NCBI GenBank assembly: GCA_965220345.1
Contig: OZ244822.1
Span: forward strand, 1,612,001 to 1,676,000
Direction: 5' to 3'
DNA: 64,000 nucleotides
DNA from: Aldehydirespirator sp965220345
GTDB lineage: Bacteria; Actinomycetota; Acidimicrobiia; Acidimicrobiales; Aldehydirespiratoraceae
Shown: positions 50,048-59,316 of the stretch, in pieces
How positions within the stretch are numbered: the first letter of the stretch is position 1
How the letters are laid out: every line of letters begins with the position of its first letter
Made by a program: the position numbers and the translations under genes
Notes under the pieces: generated by a model
The model's input: only the letters and a program-made list of their open reading frames with translations
Told to the model about the DNA's origin: nothing
Databases searched by the model: none

Positions 50048-51913
50048 CTAAAGCAGTTCTTGTTTGACTGTGGCTGCTATCCCTTCGGCATCAAGCCCGA
50101 GGTCAGCCAGAATGGTATCAGGTTTGCCGTGAGGAAGATACTCGAGCGGCACACCTAGCACACGCACCGTCGGAGCATCCTGGCCAGCCGCGGCAGCTCG
50201 TTGCAGCAGAGCTTCTTGCACGGCGGTTCCCGCACCTCCGACGCGTAGCCCGTCCTCTGCGGTCACAACTAGATCGCAGCCCGAGGCATCAGTCAGCATC
50301 TGATCACATAGCGGGTTCACAGCTCGCGGATCCCAGACGGTGGCGTTGATACCGTCGCTCGCTAGCAGTTCTGCTGCTTGTTCACACGGTTGAAGCATCT
50401 TGCCTACACCGATCAGGCATGCTCGTCCGTCTCCTTCACGAGCCCGGCGAGCTTTCAGACCCGAACCCACTTCGCTTGGACTTACGCTTGGTGCTGCCGT
50501 CTTGGGCCAGCGGATCGCCACAGGACCGTCGGTCATGTCCATAGCATCAAGCATCATCCGCTCAAGTTCTTGCAGCGAAGAAGGTGCTAGCACCACCATC
50601 CCAGGAACTTTGGTGAGCAGCACCATGTCAAGCACTCCGTGATGCGAAGGGCCATCGTCGCCGGTGATACCCGCACGGTCAATGCAGAAAACCACTGGCG
50701 CTCGGTGCAGTCCGCAGTCGAGGTTGAGCTGGTCGAAAGCGCGGCTCAAAAAAGTGCTGTAGACAGCAAAGAACGGCCGCAGCCCGCCCATGGTCATACC
50801 CACTGCTGAGGCCACGGCATGCTGTTCGGCTATGCCGACATCAATGCAACGGTCACCGAAATGCTCACGGAACGGCAGCAGTCCAGTGGAGTCGGGCATG
50901 GCCGCTGTAATGGCCACGACCTCAGGATGCAATCCCCCTAGTTTGACCATCATTTCTGAGAACATGCCGGTGTAGCTGTCGGACTTGACTTTGCCCACAT
51001 CATGCATGTGCTTGATGGTGTCTTCTTCAGCAGGACCGTAGCCGCGTCCTTTCTGGGTGAGCACATGCAACAGCACCGGCCCTTCGAATCCGATGGCGTT
51101 TTGCATGGCTTCCTCAAGCCCAGCAATGTCATGACCATCAAAGGGGCCTAGGTAGCGGATTCCGAGGTTCTCGAAGAAGCCAGCCGATTCCCACAGTTCC
51201 AAAACAGCCGCTTTTGACATTTTGACACCCTGGTGGACCATTTCGCCCACCCAGGGGATGCCCTCGGCAAGCTCTTCTAGGCGATCTGAGCGGCGCATTA
51301 GTTTGGGGTTGGAGCGAAGCCGTACCAAGCTCTCGCTGAGACGTGCCACCAGGTTCTCGCTGAGTCGTGAAACTGTCGGCGCGTAGCTGCGGCCGTTGTC
51401 ATTCAAGACGATGGTCACGTTGCGGCCGCTGTGGCCGATGTTGTTGAGCCCTTCGAAAGCCATGCCGCCAGTGAGTGCCCCATCACCGACAACTGCCACC
51501 ACTCGGCGCTGTGCGTCGGAGGATTCGAAGGCTGTGGCTAGGCCGTGGGCATACGCCAATGCAGTGGAGGCGTGGCTGTTCTCGATCCAGTCGTGGCTGG
51601 ACTCGGCTTGTGACGGATAGCCAGCAAGCCCACCAGCGACACGCAGCGAATCGAAGTCGCTTACTCGACCTGTAAGCATCTTGTGGACATAAGCCTGATG
51701 CCCGGTGTCCCACAGGATCACGTCATGAGGCGAGCGGAACACACGGTGCAGAGCCACGGTCAGCTCAACCGCGCCGAGGTTCGATCCCAGATGCCCGCCT
51801 TTGGCGGTAACAGCCTCAATTATGCGAGCGCGAATCTGTCCGCAGAGGTCTTCGAGTTCCTCAAGCGTGCGGTCGCGCAAGTCAGCGGGTCCGGTGATGG
51901 CATTTAACTGCAT
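50048..51913 (-). CDS. dxs: 1-deoxy-D-xylulose-5-phosphate synthase
   Basis: 621 residues, the usual length. TPP-binding VVGDGALTGGMAFEGLNN, N-terminal HLGSNLGAVELTVALH, DTGHQAYVHK and the central DCGLHRAPVVFCIDRAGITG; the C-terminal transketolase domain starts near DASGCDLVVT. First step of the non-mevalonate isoprenoid pathway. Starts 4 bp after the PAP2 gene stop, so the two are probably one transcript; UppP downstream also serves polyprenyl metabolism. Confidence 0.95.
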   Translation of the reverse strand: MQLNAITGPADLRDRTLEELEDLCGQIRARIIEAVTAKGGHLGSNLGAVELTVALHRVFRSPHDVILWDTGHQAYVHKMLTGRVSDFDSLRVAGGLAGYPSQAESSHDWIENSHASTALAYAHGLATAFESSDAQRRVVAVVGDGALTGGMAFEGLNNIGHSGRNVTIVLNDNGRSYAPTVSRLSENLVARLSESLVRLRSNPKLMRRSDRLEELAEGIPWVGEMVHQGVKMSKAAVLELWESAGFFENLGIRYLGPFDGHDIAGLEEAMQNAIGFEGPVLLHVLTQKGRGYGPAEEDTIKHMHDVGKVKSDSYTGMFSEMMVKLGGLHPEVVAITAAMPDSTGLLPFREHFGDRCIDVGIAEQHAVASAVGMTMGGLRPFFAVYSTFLSRAFDQLNLDCGLHRAPVVFCIDRAGITGDDGPSHHGVLDMVLLTKVPGMVVLAPSSLQELERMMLDAMDMTDGPVAIRWPKTAAPSVSPSEVGSGLKARRAREGDGRACLIGVGKMLQPCEQAAELLASDGINATVWDPRAVNPLCDQMLTDASGCDLVVTAEDGLRVGGAGTAVQEALLQRAAAAGQDAPTVRVLGVPLEYLPHGKPDTILADLGLDAEGIAATVKQELL

Positions 51914-51917
51914 GGTC

Positions 51918-52838
51918 TTATGTTAGTCCACGCAGTGTCCGCGGTGCCAGCGATGCCGGGAGTCTCTTTGACAGCGCCGAACCAGCCGGGTAAGCGATTA
52001 GCAGAGCCAGCAGGCCGCCCACAGCGTCGATCCAGTAGTGGTTAGCCGTGACCATCACTGCAAATAGCGTGAGCCACGGGTAGCTCAACAGAGCCAGACG
52101 CGCCCAGCGCCGTCGCAGTACCGGCAAAGCCGCCACCACGCACCACAGCGACCAGGCAATGTGCAGGCTGGGCATGGCCGCATACTGGTTGGATATCTCC
52201 ATCATGGTGCTTGAACTGAATGACCAAAGACCACCTATCTCGGCGAGAGTATCGACATAGGAATAGTTGAGGTCGCAGGCACCGAACGGGCCGCAGTTAT
52301 TGAGCAGCCGGGGTGGCATCAGCGGATAGAAAGCGAACCCGACCAGAGCCAAGGCGGTGGTTATGGCCAGGATGGTCCGCTGAACTCCGTAACGCGCCGG
52401 GTGGCGCAGATAAAGCAGCAGCATCACTGAGATAGTCACCGCGAAGTGGCAGAACCCGTAGAAGATGTTCCAGAACCTGATGAACCACTCCAATTCGATG
52501 AACAGATCCTGTATGCCTTTTTCGCCGAATAAGTGCAGGGAACGCTCTAAGGCGATCACGTCGTAAGCGTTGTCGATGGCGGTCTGTTTGACCGATTCTC
52601 CTAGATCCGAGCCGAACTGGTTGCGGATAAAGGTGTAGATGCCGTAGAAGGCGGCTATCAGGATTAGCTCGCCCCACCAGCGCAGCGTCTTGTCTGCGCC
52701 GTTTTTGTTGTCTGCGCCGTTTTTGCCGGTGTTAGTGCTCTCAGTGCTGGTGTTGGTAACCGAATCTTTGCCTGACCAGAGGTTCTGGTCGTTTGCATCA
52801 ACCGGCTCCGAAGTCATTGCGTTACAGTAGTGCTCCAT
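51918..52838 (-). CDS. PAP2-superfamily integral membrane protein
   Basis: 306 residues if started at ATG 52838 (299 from 52817). An Asn/Thr/Ser-rich cytoplasmic leader, then about six membrane helices. The PAP2 phosphatase motifs are AAMPSLHIAW and HYWIDAVGG (SxxxH and HxxxD). The overall form resembles inositol-phosphoceramide synthase/AUR1-like lipid phosphotransferases. The ATG at 52838 overlaps the divergent tldD ATG, leaving no room for a promoter between them. Confidence 0.82.
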   Translation of the reverse strand: MEHYCNAMTSEPVDANDQNLWSGKDSVTNTSTESTNTGKNGADNKNGADKTLRWWGELILIAAFYGIYTFIRNQFGSDLGESVKQTAIDNAYDVIALERSLHLFGEKGIQDLFIELEWFIRFWNIFYGFCHFAVTISVMLLLYLRHPARYGVQRTILAITTALALVGFAFYPLMPPRLLNNCGPFGACDLNYSYVDTLAEIGGLWSFSSSTMMEISNQYAAMPSLHIAWSLWCVVAALPVLRRRWARLALLSYPWLTLFAVMVTANHYWIDAVGGLLALLIAYPAGSALSKRLPASLAPRTLRGLT

Positions 52839-54243
52839 GATTGAGTCCCCCATAATTGACGCTGAACTCGTTAACCGCACTTTGTCCACTGCTATGCGCA
52901 CTGGAGCGGACTTTGCTGAGGTTTTCGCCGAAGACAAAAGCTCCACCTCGGCGATCCTTGATGACGGCCGCGTCGAAGAGGTCGTAACTGGGCGTGATCG
53001 TGGAGTCGGGATACGTGTCGTGGCGGGTGACACCACAGGTTTCGCCCACACTGCCGATCTCAGCGAAACTGGTCTGACTTCGGCGGCTTCGGCTGCTGCC
53101 GCGGCAGCACGTCAGGGCGGTGGCGGCACCCGCACCGTAGCGGTCTCGGATTTGCTAACCCCTCACCGTCTGGAAGTTCGCATACCTCCCGCAGAAGTTC
53201 CCAAAGACCGCAAAGTGGCGCTTCTGACCGCCGCAGATGCCGCAGCCCGCAGCAGTGACGCTGCCATCACGCAAGTGTCCGCTCGTTACGGCGACGGGCA
53301 CCGCCGAGTGCTGGTGGCTGACAGTGATGGGCTTTTCATTAGCGACGATCAGGTGCGCACCCTGTTCTCAGTGTCGTGCGTGGCTACCGGCGACACCGGT
53401 ATGCAGACGGGACGTGAGTCAGCCGGACGAACCGTCGGCTTTGAAATGTTCGATCTTTACGATGTGGAAGAAATGGCTCGTCGAGCCGCTCAGCGTGCTT
53501 TGACGAAGCTGACAGCCCAGCCTGCACCCAGCGGCACAATGCCGGTAGTGGTGGGTCCCGGCGGTGGCGGAGTGCTATTTCACGAAGCTTGCGGTCACGG
53601 CTTGGAAGCTGATCTGGTAGCTAAGTCGGCTTCGGTGTTCGCCGGACGCATCGGCGAGAAGGTCGCTACGCCAATGGTCACTCTGGTTGATGACGGCACC
53701 ATGGCAGGAGAGTGGGGGCATTACGGCATCGACGACGAGGGCAAACCCGCGGCACGCAATGTGCTCATCTCCGAAGGGGTTCTCACTGATTACATGTGGG
53801 ACCGGCTGCGGGCTCGCAAGGAGGGCAGAGCTAGTTCTGGTAACGGACGGCGCCAGAGCTATCAGTATCTGCCCATGGTGCGGATGACCAACACCTTCAT
53901 TGAGGCTGGTGACACCAACCCTGACGACATCGTGGCTGACACCAGCCACGGCGTGTATGTGGCTCAACTCGGAGGCGGACAGGTCAACACCGCTACTGGA
54001 GATTTCGTGTTCGGCATGACCGAGGCTTATCTGATCGAGAACGGTCGGATCACCGCCCCGATCCGTGAAGGCAACCTGATCGGCAACGGCCCCGAAGTGT
54101 TGACCCGCATTGATGCTTTGGGTAACGACTTTGCGATGGGTTCGCCGGGCACCTGCGGCAAGGATGGTCAGGGGGTGCCTGTAGGCGACGGCACACCCAC
54201 ACTACGGGTCACGGCTCTAACCGTGGGTGGCACCGCCGCCTAA
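52837..54243 (+). CDS. tldD: TldD-family metalloprotease
   Basis: 468 residues. The zinc motif HEACGH (HExxxH), preceded by GPGGGGVLF, is diagnostic for TldD. GFAHTADL and the C-terminal GNGPEVLTRIDALGNDF and GTCGKDGQGVPV complete the family pattern. TldD and TldE/PmbA form a heterodimeric peptidase that trims unfolded peptides and peptide-derived products. The PmbA-like partner follows 44 bp downstream. Confidence 0.92.
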   Translation: MIESPIIDAELVNRTLSTAMRTGADFAEVFAEDKSSTSAILDDGRVEEVVTGRDRGVGIRVVAGDTTGFAHTADLSETGLTSAASAAAAAARQGGGGTRTVAVSDLLTPHRLEVRIPPAEVPKDRKVALLTAADAAARSSDAAITQVSARYGDGHRRVLVADSDGLFISDDQVRTLFSVSCVATGDTGMQTGRESAGRTVGFEMFDLYDVEEMARRAAQRALTKLTAQPAPSGTMPVVVGPGGGGVLFHEACGHGLEADLVAKSASVFAGRIGEKVATPMVTLVDDGTMAGEWGHYGIDDEGKPAARNVLISEGVLTDYMWDRLRARKEGRASSGNGRRQSYQYLPMVRMTNTFIEAGDTNPDDIVADTSHGVYVAQLGGGQVNTATGDFVFGMTEAYLIENGRITAPIREGNLIGNGPEVLTRIDALGNDFAMGSPGTCGKDGQGVPVGDGTPTLRVTALTVGGTAA

Positions 54244-54287
54244 GAAACTGTCGCTCGAAGACTGCTTGCAGAATTAGCGGCGTATCT

Positions 54288-55649
54288 GTGCCAGAGGAAA
54301 TGCCCCACGACAACCTCTTGGAGGTAGCCGAACGGGTTGTCGGCTGGGCTGATGCAGGTTGCGACGTTGAGGCTTACGTGGCGCGTGAACACGAGACCGA
54401 AGTGCGCGCCTATCAAGGAGAGGTTGAGTCGCTGACTTCAGCGACTTCGGTGGGGGTCGGGGTGCGGGTGGTTCGCGACGGCAGGCAAGGGTTCGCCTAC
54501 GCTGCTGCTCTTGACGAAGCCACACTTCGTGAGACTTTCAATGAAGCACTCGATAATTCTCGCTTCGGCAGCGTCGACGAATATGCGGGAGTAGCCGAGC
54601 CGGATGGGGTAGAGCCAGCATCGCTTGATCTCTACCGCAGCGAACTCCTCGAATTTGGCAGCGAAGAAAAAGTGGCGCTGGCGCTGGAACTAGAGAGCAT
54701 CGCTTTGGCCGCAGAGGCGAGAGTGACTGGAGTTGAGACAGCCGAATACGCCGACACCATCTATGAAGGTGCAGTAGCTACATCACGCGGTGTCGCGGCA
54801 CAGGCACGTGAAACAGGCTGCTATCTAGTGGCTTACACACTGGCCTCTAACGAGGAAGAAACCCAGACCGGATTCGGGTTCTCTGTCGGACGTTCGCCAG
54901 ATGAGTTAGTGCCCGAGAAGGCTGGCCGTGACGCAGCCGAACGAGCTGTGCGCCTGCTTGGTGCCACCAAACCATCTACTCGTCGTCTCACCGTGGTGTT
55001 TGATCCGTATGTGACAGCCCAACTGCTGGGCATTGTCGGTGGCACTCTCAGCGGTGACGCTGTGCTCAAAGGACGGTCGTTGTTCGCTCAGCGCATGGAT
55101 GATGTGGTTGCCGCAGATTCGTTGACTCTTGTAGATGATGCCACCGACCCCGAAGCCTTTACCGCTTCGGCTATTGATGCCGAAGGCTTAGCCACTCGTC
55201 GCGTGCCGTTGATCAGCGAAGGGGTGCTGCAAGCTTTTCTTTATGACAGTTACACGGCACGGCGTGCTGGGGTTAATTCCACTGGTTCGGCGGTGCGGGG
55301 CGGTTTCAAGGGCACGCCCACCGTAGGAGCGCACGCTTTGCGGCTCAAGCCGGGGCTTCGCAGCCAGCCCGAGATCATTGCCAGCATTGACGACGGGTTC
55401 CTAGTGCAAGGCGTGACGGGCCTTCACAGCGGAGTGAATGCCGTGTCGGGCGACTTCTCGGCGGGGGCTGAGGGTCTTCGCATACGCAACGGCGAAACCG
55501 CCGAACCGATCCGCGAAGTCACCATTGCCAGCACGATCCAGCGCTTGTTGATGGATGTCATTGAGGTCGGTGCAGATTTGGAGTGGTTGCCCATGAGCGC
55601 GGCTGGCGTGTCGCTGGCTATTGCGGATGTCACCATGTCAGGCAACTGA
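54288..55649 (+). CDS. pmbA: PmbA/TldE-family peptidase subunit
   Basis: 453 residues from GTG 54288. The family pattern is VRAYQGEVESLTSATSVGVG, RDGRQGFAYAAAL, SAIDAEGLATRR and GLHSGVNAVSGDFSAGAEGL. It has no HExxxH, as expected of the TldE half, which completes the active site of TldD. The stop region (ATGTCAGGCAACTGA) is repeated twice downstream. Confidence 0.9.
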   Translation: MPEEMPHDNLLEVAERVVGWADAGCDVEAYVAREHETEVRAYQGEVESLTSATSVGVGVRVVRDGRQGFAYAAALDEATLRETFNEALDNSRFGSVDEYAGVAEPDGVEPASLDLYRSELLEFGSEEKVALALELESIALAAEARVTGVETAEYADTIYEGAVATSRGVAAQARETGCYLVAYTLASNEEETQTGFGFSVGRSPDELVPEKAGRDAAERAVRLLGATKPSTRRLTVVFDPYVTAQLLGIVGGTLSGDAVLKGRSLFAQRMDDVVAADSLTLVDDATDPEAFTASAIDAEGLATRRVPLISEGVLQAFLYDSYTARRAGVNSTGSAVRGGFKGTPTVGAHALRLKPGLRSQPEIIASIDDGFLVQGVTGLHSGVNAVSGDFSAGAEGLRIRNGETAEPIREVTIASTIQRLLMDVIEVGADLEWLPMSAAGVSLAIADVTMSGN

Positions 55650-55696
55650 AATGTCAGGCAACTGAAGTGTCAGGTATGCACAATGTCGGGCAACTG
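55635..55696. repeat. Three copies of a 15-bp repeat at the end of pmbA
   Basis: ATGTCAGGCAACTGA at 55635-55649 (last codons and stop), 55651-55665, and ATGTCGGGCAACTGA at 55682-55696. A short tandem duplication of the gene end. Confidence 0.7.
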
Positions 55697-55736
55697 AACT
55701 TCGCCGCCTTTTAGCCTTCACGTAACCTTCACGGCA

Positions 55737-56549
55737 GTGCCGATACTGCAAGCCATCGTGCTGGGCGTAGTCCAGGGTCTGTCGGAGTTCTTGCCTATCT
55801 CCTCAAGCGGGCATCTGATATTGGTGCGCTGGCTTTTCGGCTGGGATGAACTCACTGGAGATGCTGCTACAGCTTTTGATGTTGCTGTGCATATAGGCAC
55901 CTTGGTGGGTTCGGCACTGTATCTGCGTGGAGATATCAAGAAATACGTTGCCGCAGCTTTGGCTCCGCTGTTCGGTGACGGGCCGCTCAGCCCCAACGGA
56001 CGTGTCGGTTGGTCGCTGCTCGTGTCGGCGGTTCCAGCTGGCGTTGTCGGAGTGATTGCTGGCGATGCATTAAGGGGCTCTGAGCGCATCGTGTTGGTGG
56101 CGCTGGCTTTGATCGCTTTCGGGTTGCTGCTCGGGGTGTCAGATCGTCTGCCAGCACGTCACCAGATTCATGACTTCAAACCGTTGCATGCCTTGTTGAT
56201 GGGGCTTGGACAGGCGCTGGCTTTGCAGCCTGGAGTGTCACGCTCGGGTGTAACTATGACAGTGGCTCGCGGGCTCGGCTATGACCGCGAAGCGGCGGTG
56301 CGCTTGGCGTTTTTGATGAGCTTGCCGGTTATCGCTGGTGCAGGGGCCTACGGCTATTTGGGCTTGAGTATCCCGACATCGCTGTGGGCAGCGCTGGGCT
56401 GGGGGGCTGGCTCGGCGATGGTCACCGGCTGGGTGTCGGTGTGGGCGACGGTGCAGATCGTCACGCGGGTCAACTTGCGGCCTTTTGTGGCTTACCGAGT
56501 GTTGGCCGGGTGCGCGGTGCTGCTGTTAGTTGCTGCTGGCATTCGTTGA
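55737..56549 (+). CDS. uppP: Undecaprenyl-diphosphatase (UppP/BacA)
   Basis: 270 residues and about eight membrane helices. VVQGLSEFLPISSSGHLIL holds the (E/Q)-rich first motif with Glu and Ser, and ALQPGVSRSGVTM the PGxSRSG motif with the catalytic-type Arg. It recycles undecaprenyl pyrophosphate for cell-wall synthesis and confers bacitracin tolerance. GTG start. The 3' end overlaps the convergent SAF-like gene by 24 bp. Confidence 0.93.
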   Translation: MPILQAIVLGVVQGLSEFLPISSSGHLILVRWLFGWDELTGDAATAFDVAVHIGTLVGSALYLRGDIKKYVAAALAPLFGDGPLSPNGRVGWSLLVSAVPAGVVGVIAGDALRGSERIVLVALALIAFGLLLGVSDRLPARHQIHDFKPLHALLMGLGQALALQPGVSRSGVTMTVARGLGYDREAAVRLAFLMSLPVIAGAGAYGYLGLSIPTSLWAALGWGAGSAMVTGWVSVWATVQIVTRVNLRPFVAYRVLAGCAVLLLVAAGIR

Positions 56550-57155
56550 GGGCACCAGCACAAGCATCACCCCGCCGGTGAATAAGGCATCAACTGTGGC
56601 ATCAACTTGAGCGTTGGGTATCGCCAAAATCACTTCGTCGTCGCTGGTTTCGACTACCAGAGCGCTGCGTGCGACTGGGCCGCCGTCGGCAACAGCGTGA
56701 ACATCTACCCGGTTCTGCACAGCGAACATTTTGCTGGTTACAGGAATGGGAACACCGCGGGTGCCTTCGGGCAGCAGGCCAACCGCTCCTGCGGGAATGG
56801 TCACTGGTGGGGGAGTGTTGTTGGGCTCGTTGCCTCGCAGCGAGATCAGCACAATCCCCGCTGCGCCAGCGGCTGCCGCCCAGCGGATCCAGCGATGACG
56901 GTAAAGCAGAGCCTGAAATCGGGCCAGGGTGGTGCGACCATCAATAGGGGCTGGCCTGCGAAGCGCTGCGCCGGGTTTTTCGGGTGCCTGCGAGGTGAGC
57001 CAACTCGGCTTTGCGTTTGCGTTGTTGGGGGCTGAGGGTCGAGTGGGATGCATTCTGGGCATGTTTGGCCTTCTTGAGCAGCTAACACGGGTGCCGGGTC
57101 GGCTGGTGGTGTGTATTCGCCGGTGCCCCTTGAGGGCGTTCCTTGAGCTGGGCAC
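56526..57155 (-). CDS. Single-span protein with SAF-like domain
   Basis: Up to 209 residues. A long basic, Pro-rich N-terminus, one membrane helix (WIRWAAAAGAAGIVLISL), then an extracytoplasmic part IPAGAVGLLPEGTRGVPIPV and VVETSDDEVILAIPNAQVDA, resembling SAF/CpaB-RcpC-type domains of pilus assembly or carbohydrate-binding proteins. Only the region from about residue 50 looks conserved; ATG 57062 or 57053 may be the real start. No pilus genes are nearby. Confidence 0.6.
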   Translation of the reverse strand: MPSSRNALKGHRRIHTTSRPGTRVSCSRRPNMPRMHPTRPSAPNNANAKPSWLTSQAPEKPGAALRRPAPIDGRTTLARFQALLYRHRWIRWAAAAGAAGIVLISLRGNEPNNTPPPVTIPAGAVGLLPEGTRGVPIPVTSKMFAVQNRVDVHAVADGGPVARSALVVETSDDEVILAIPNAQVDATVDALFTGGVMLVLVPSTNASSN

Positions 57156-57262
57156 TCAGGTGGACACTGGGGCCGCTCTGGCGGCGAGATGGATACTGGG
57201 GCCGCTCTGGCGGCGAGGCGGAGTGATCAGTTCCGCTGGTTAATCGATCAGCAGGCTCACAC

Positions 57263-57307
57263 AGCCAGCTATTTCAATAGCTAGCCATTACAAGCTAGCT
57301 ATTACAA
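57263..57307. repeat. Short tandem repeat, about 14 bp, three degenerate copies
   Basis: GCTAGCCATTACAA (57280-57293) and GCTAGCTATTACAA (57294-57307), preceded by a diverged CCAGCTATTTCAAT. GGCTAGCTAGC follows. Lies just beyond the FmdB gene end. Confidence 0.6.
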
Positions 57308-57343
57308 CTGAGGCTAGCTAGCGGATGAAGTTTATTTAGAAGT

Positions 57344-57790
57344 TCACTTGGATGATGAAGTCGCGCCAGCTTTAGCCTGCGAGCCTCCAGAACTTGATGT
57401 CGAGTTGGTGCCCGATGACTTGGAGTCACCTGCCGTCGCCTTCCTATCTGAAGAAGAGGACGAAGAAGACGACACAGAGTCTTTGGATGATGCTGAGTCT
57501 TTCGAACTTGATTCTGAGGGCTTGGCCGACTCCGAACCGTTGGTTGACTCCGAGGCAGACTCTTGTTCTTTGCGCCTACCTGAAGCCGATGAGCCGTGGT
57601 CGTTTTTGTAGAAGCCGTCGCCTTTGAAGGCAATCGCTACCCCGCTGAACACTTTTTTGACAGGGCCTTCACCAGGCGCAACGCAGGCGGAAGGGCCGCC
57701 TTCGCTGGGGCAAAGGGTTAGCGTGTCGTCACTGAAAGACTGCCGCATTTCAAACAGTGTTTCGCAGCGCTCACAGCGATAGTCGTACAT
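57344..57790 (-). CDS. FmdB-type zinc-ribbon protein with Ser-rich tail
   Basis: 148 residues from ATG 57790: MYDYRCERCETLFEMRQSF starts the CxxC zinc ribbon, with a later Cys in LCPSEGG, then VKKVFSGVAIAFKGDGFYKN typical of FmdB family proteins. The last 70 residues are Ser/Lys/Gly low complexity. FmdB proteins are small putative regulators; the function is unclear. The frame extends upstream but the family begins here. Confidence 0.8.
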   Translation of the reverse strand: MYDYRCERCETLFEMRQSFSDDTLTLCPSEGGPSACVAPGEGPVKKVFSGVAIAFKGDGFYKNDHGSSASGRRKEQESASESTNGSESAKPSESSSKDSASSKDSVSSSSSSSSDRKATAGDSKSSGTNSTSSSGGSQAKAGATSSSK

Positions 57791-57909
57791 TGGCACGAGA
57801 CCGAAGGATAGCTCCAGCTCAGCAGGCCAGCACCCGCCGACGCGTGTTATGTCTAGGCTGCAACGATGAGTTCCAACCGTCATAACCAGAGCCTGCTAGG
57901 AGGTCGGCG

Positions 57910-59124
57910 ATGATCCCACTTTCTGAGGCTCGTGACCATGTCTTGTCGAAGATCAAACCGCTAGCGCCGAGCCGGATGGCGCTCGACCAAACCTTGGGCT
58001 TGGTGCTCGCCGAACCGGTTCAAGCACATGATCCGATCCCTGGGTTCGCTAACACCGCCATGGATGGCTATGCAGTGCAGGCCGCGGACACAAGCGATGT
58101 TCCTGTTGAGCTTGCGGTTGTGGGAACCATCGGCGCTGGCCATGACGGCGACCTGCCGATAGGCACAGGCCAATCAGCACGCATCATGACCGGTGCCCCT
58201 TTGCCACAAGGCGCTGACGCGGTCGTGAAAGTCGAGTCAACGAGCCTCAACGACGCGGGTGACCGTGTGCGGGTGAAAGAGCGGGTTGAGCCCGGCAACC
58301 ACATCCGCTACCCCGGTGAGGATGTTGCAGCTGGTGAACGGGTGCTTGAGGCGGGATTGATGGTCACCCCTGGACGGGTCGGGCTGCTGGCTTCGGCGGG
58401 TGCCTACGAAGTGGCGGCGTTTCCTCGTCCTCGAGTAGGGGTGCTGTCCACCGGCGATGAACTAGTCGACACTGCCGTGCCGTTGCGTCGCGGTCAGATC
58501 CGCGACACCAACCGCCGCATCTTGTTGAGCTTGGTAGCAGAAGCAGGCTTCGAGGGGGTTGACTTGGGTATCGCTCGTGACCGTCCCGAAGAAATTGAGC
58601 AGGCTTTTCGCGTCGGGGTAGCCGACTGTGACGCAGTGCTGTCATCAGGGGGAGTGTCGATGGGTGATTACGACTACGTCAAGGTGGTGCTTGATCAGAT
58701 CGGCGACATGCGCTGGATGCAGATAGCTATCAAGCCAGCCAAACCTTTCGCTTTCGGTCTTGTTGATGAGATCCCAATATTCGGGTTGCCAGGCAATCCG
58801 GTTTCGTCAATGGTGAGCTTTGAGTTGTTGGCTAAACCAGCTTTGCGCTTAATGGCCGGTTTCGGGGCTGCAAACTTAGGTCCGACAATCGTGAAAGCCC
58901 AATGCGGTGAAGACTTGCATCACCACGACGGCAAAACCCATTACATGCGGATGATTGCTCAACGTGACAGCAGCGGTGTGTTGCATGTCAGAAGCTCTGG
59001 CGGTCAAGGGTCGCATCAGCTTGCTGCCATGACTCGAGCTGATGTGCTAGCGATAATTCCCGACAATGCGACGGTGCGCCAAGGTGACCTGGTTGATGTG
59101 ATTGTGCTCAACACAAGAATCTGA
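57910..59124 (+). CDS. moeA: Molybdopterin molybdenumtransferase
   Basis: 404 residues. PIPGFANTAMDGYAV, IMTGAPLPQGADAVVKVE, GVLSTGDELV, SSGGVSMGDYDYVK and FGLPGNPVSSMVSFELL are MoeA signatures. It inserts molybdate into adenylylated molybdopterin, the last step of molybdenum cofactor synthesis. GGAGG lies just before the ATG. moaA and moaC follow after a DUF222-HNH gene that splits the cluster. Confidence 0.94.
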   Translation: MIPLSEARDHVLSKIKPLAPSRMALDQTLGLVLAEPVQAHDPIPGFANTAMDGYAVQAADTSDVPVELAVVGTIGAGHDGDLPIGTGQSARIMTGAPLPQGADAVVKVESTSLNDAGDRVRVKERVEPGNHIRYPGEDVAAGERVLEAGLMVTPGRVGLLASAGAYEVAAFPRPRVGVLSTGDELVDTAVPLRRGQIRDTNRRILLSLVAEAGFEGVDLGIARDRPEEIEQAFRVGVADCDAVLSSGGVSMGDYDYVKVVLDQIGDMRWMQIAIKPAKPFAFGLVDEIPIFGLPGNPVSSMVSFELLAKPALRLMAGFGAANLGPTIVKAQCGEDLHHHDGKTHYMRMIAQRDSSGVLHVRSSGGQGSHQLAAMTRADVLAIIPDNATVRQGDLVDVIVLNTRI

Positions 59125-59285
59125 GTGCGGCCAGTAGCTTCTGATTTGAGCCTGAGCGAGTAGAGCACTGCCCGATGGCTGGTCGGGTTGAGGGTGGGGA
59201 GGCCTTTACAAGCGGCGCGTTCTCTGTCTGTGTGAGTGCATATGTTTTTATATATTAGTGAAGTTATTTGATTGAAAAATAATCC

Positions 59286-59299
59286 TTTGTCACACCCCT
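59286..59299 (+). promoter_or_regulatory. Conserved upstream block of DUF222-HNH copy 3
   Basis: TTTGTCACACCCCT, preceded by GATTGAAAA, ends 17 bases before the ATG at 59317. It is the same block and spacing as upstream of the DUF222 genes starting at 12204 and 32682. Confidence 0.5.
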
Positions 59300-59316
59300 G
59301 CACTACTCTGCTGGGT

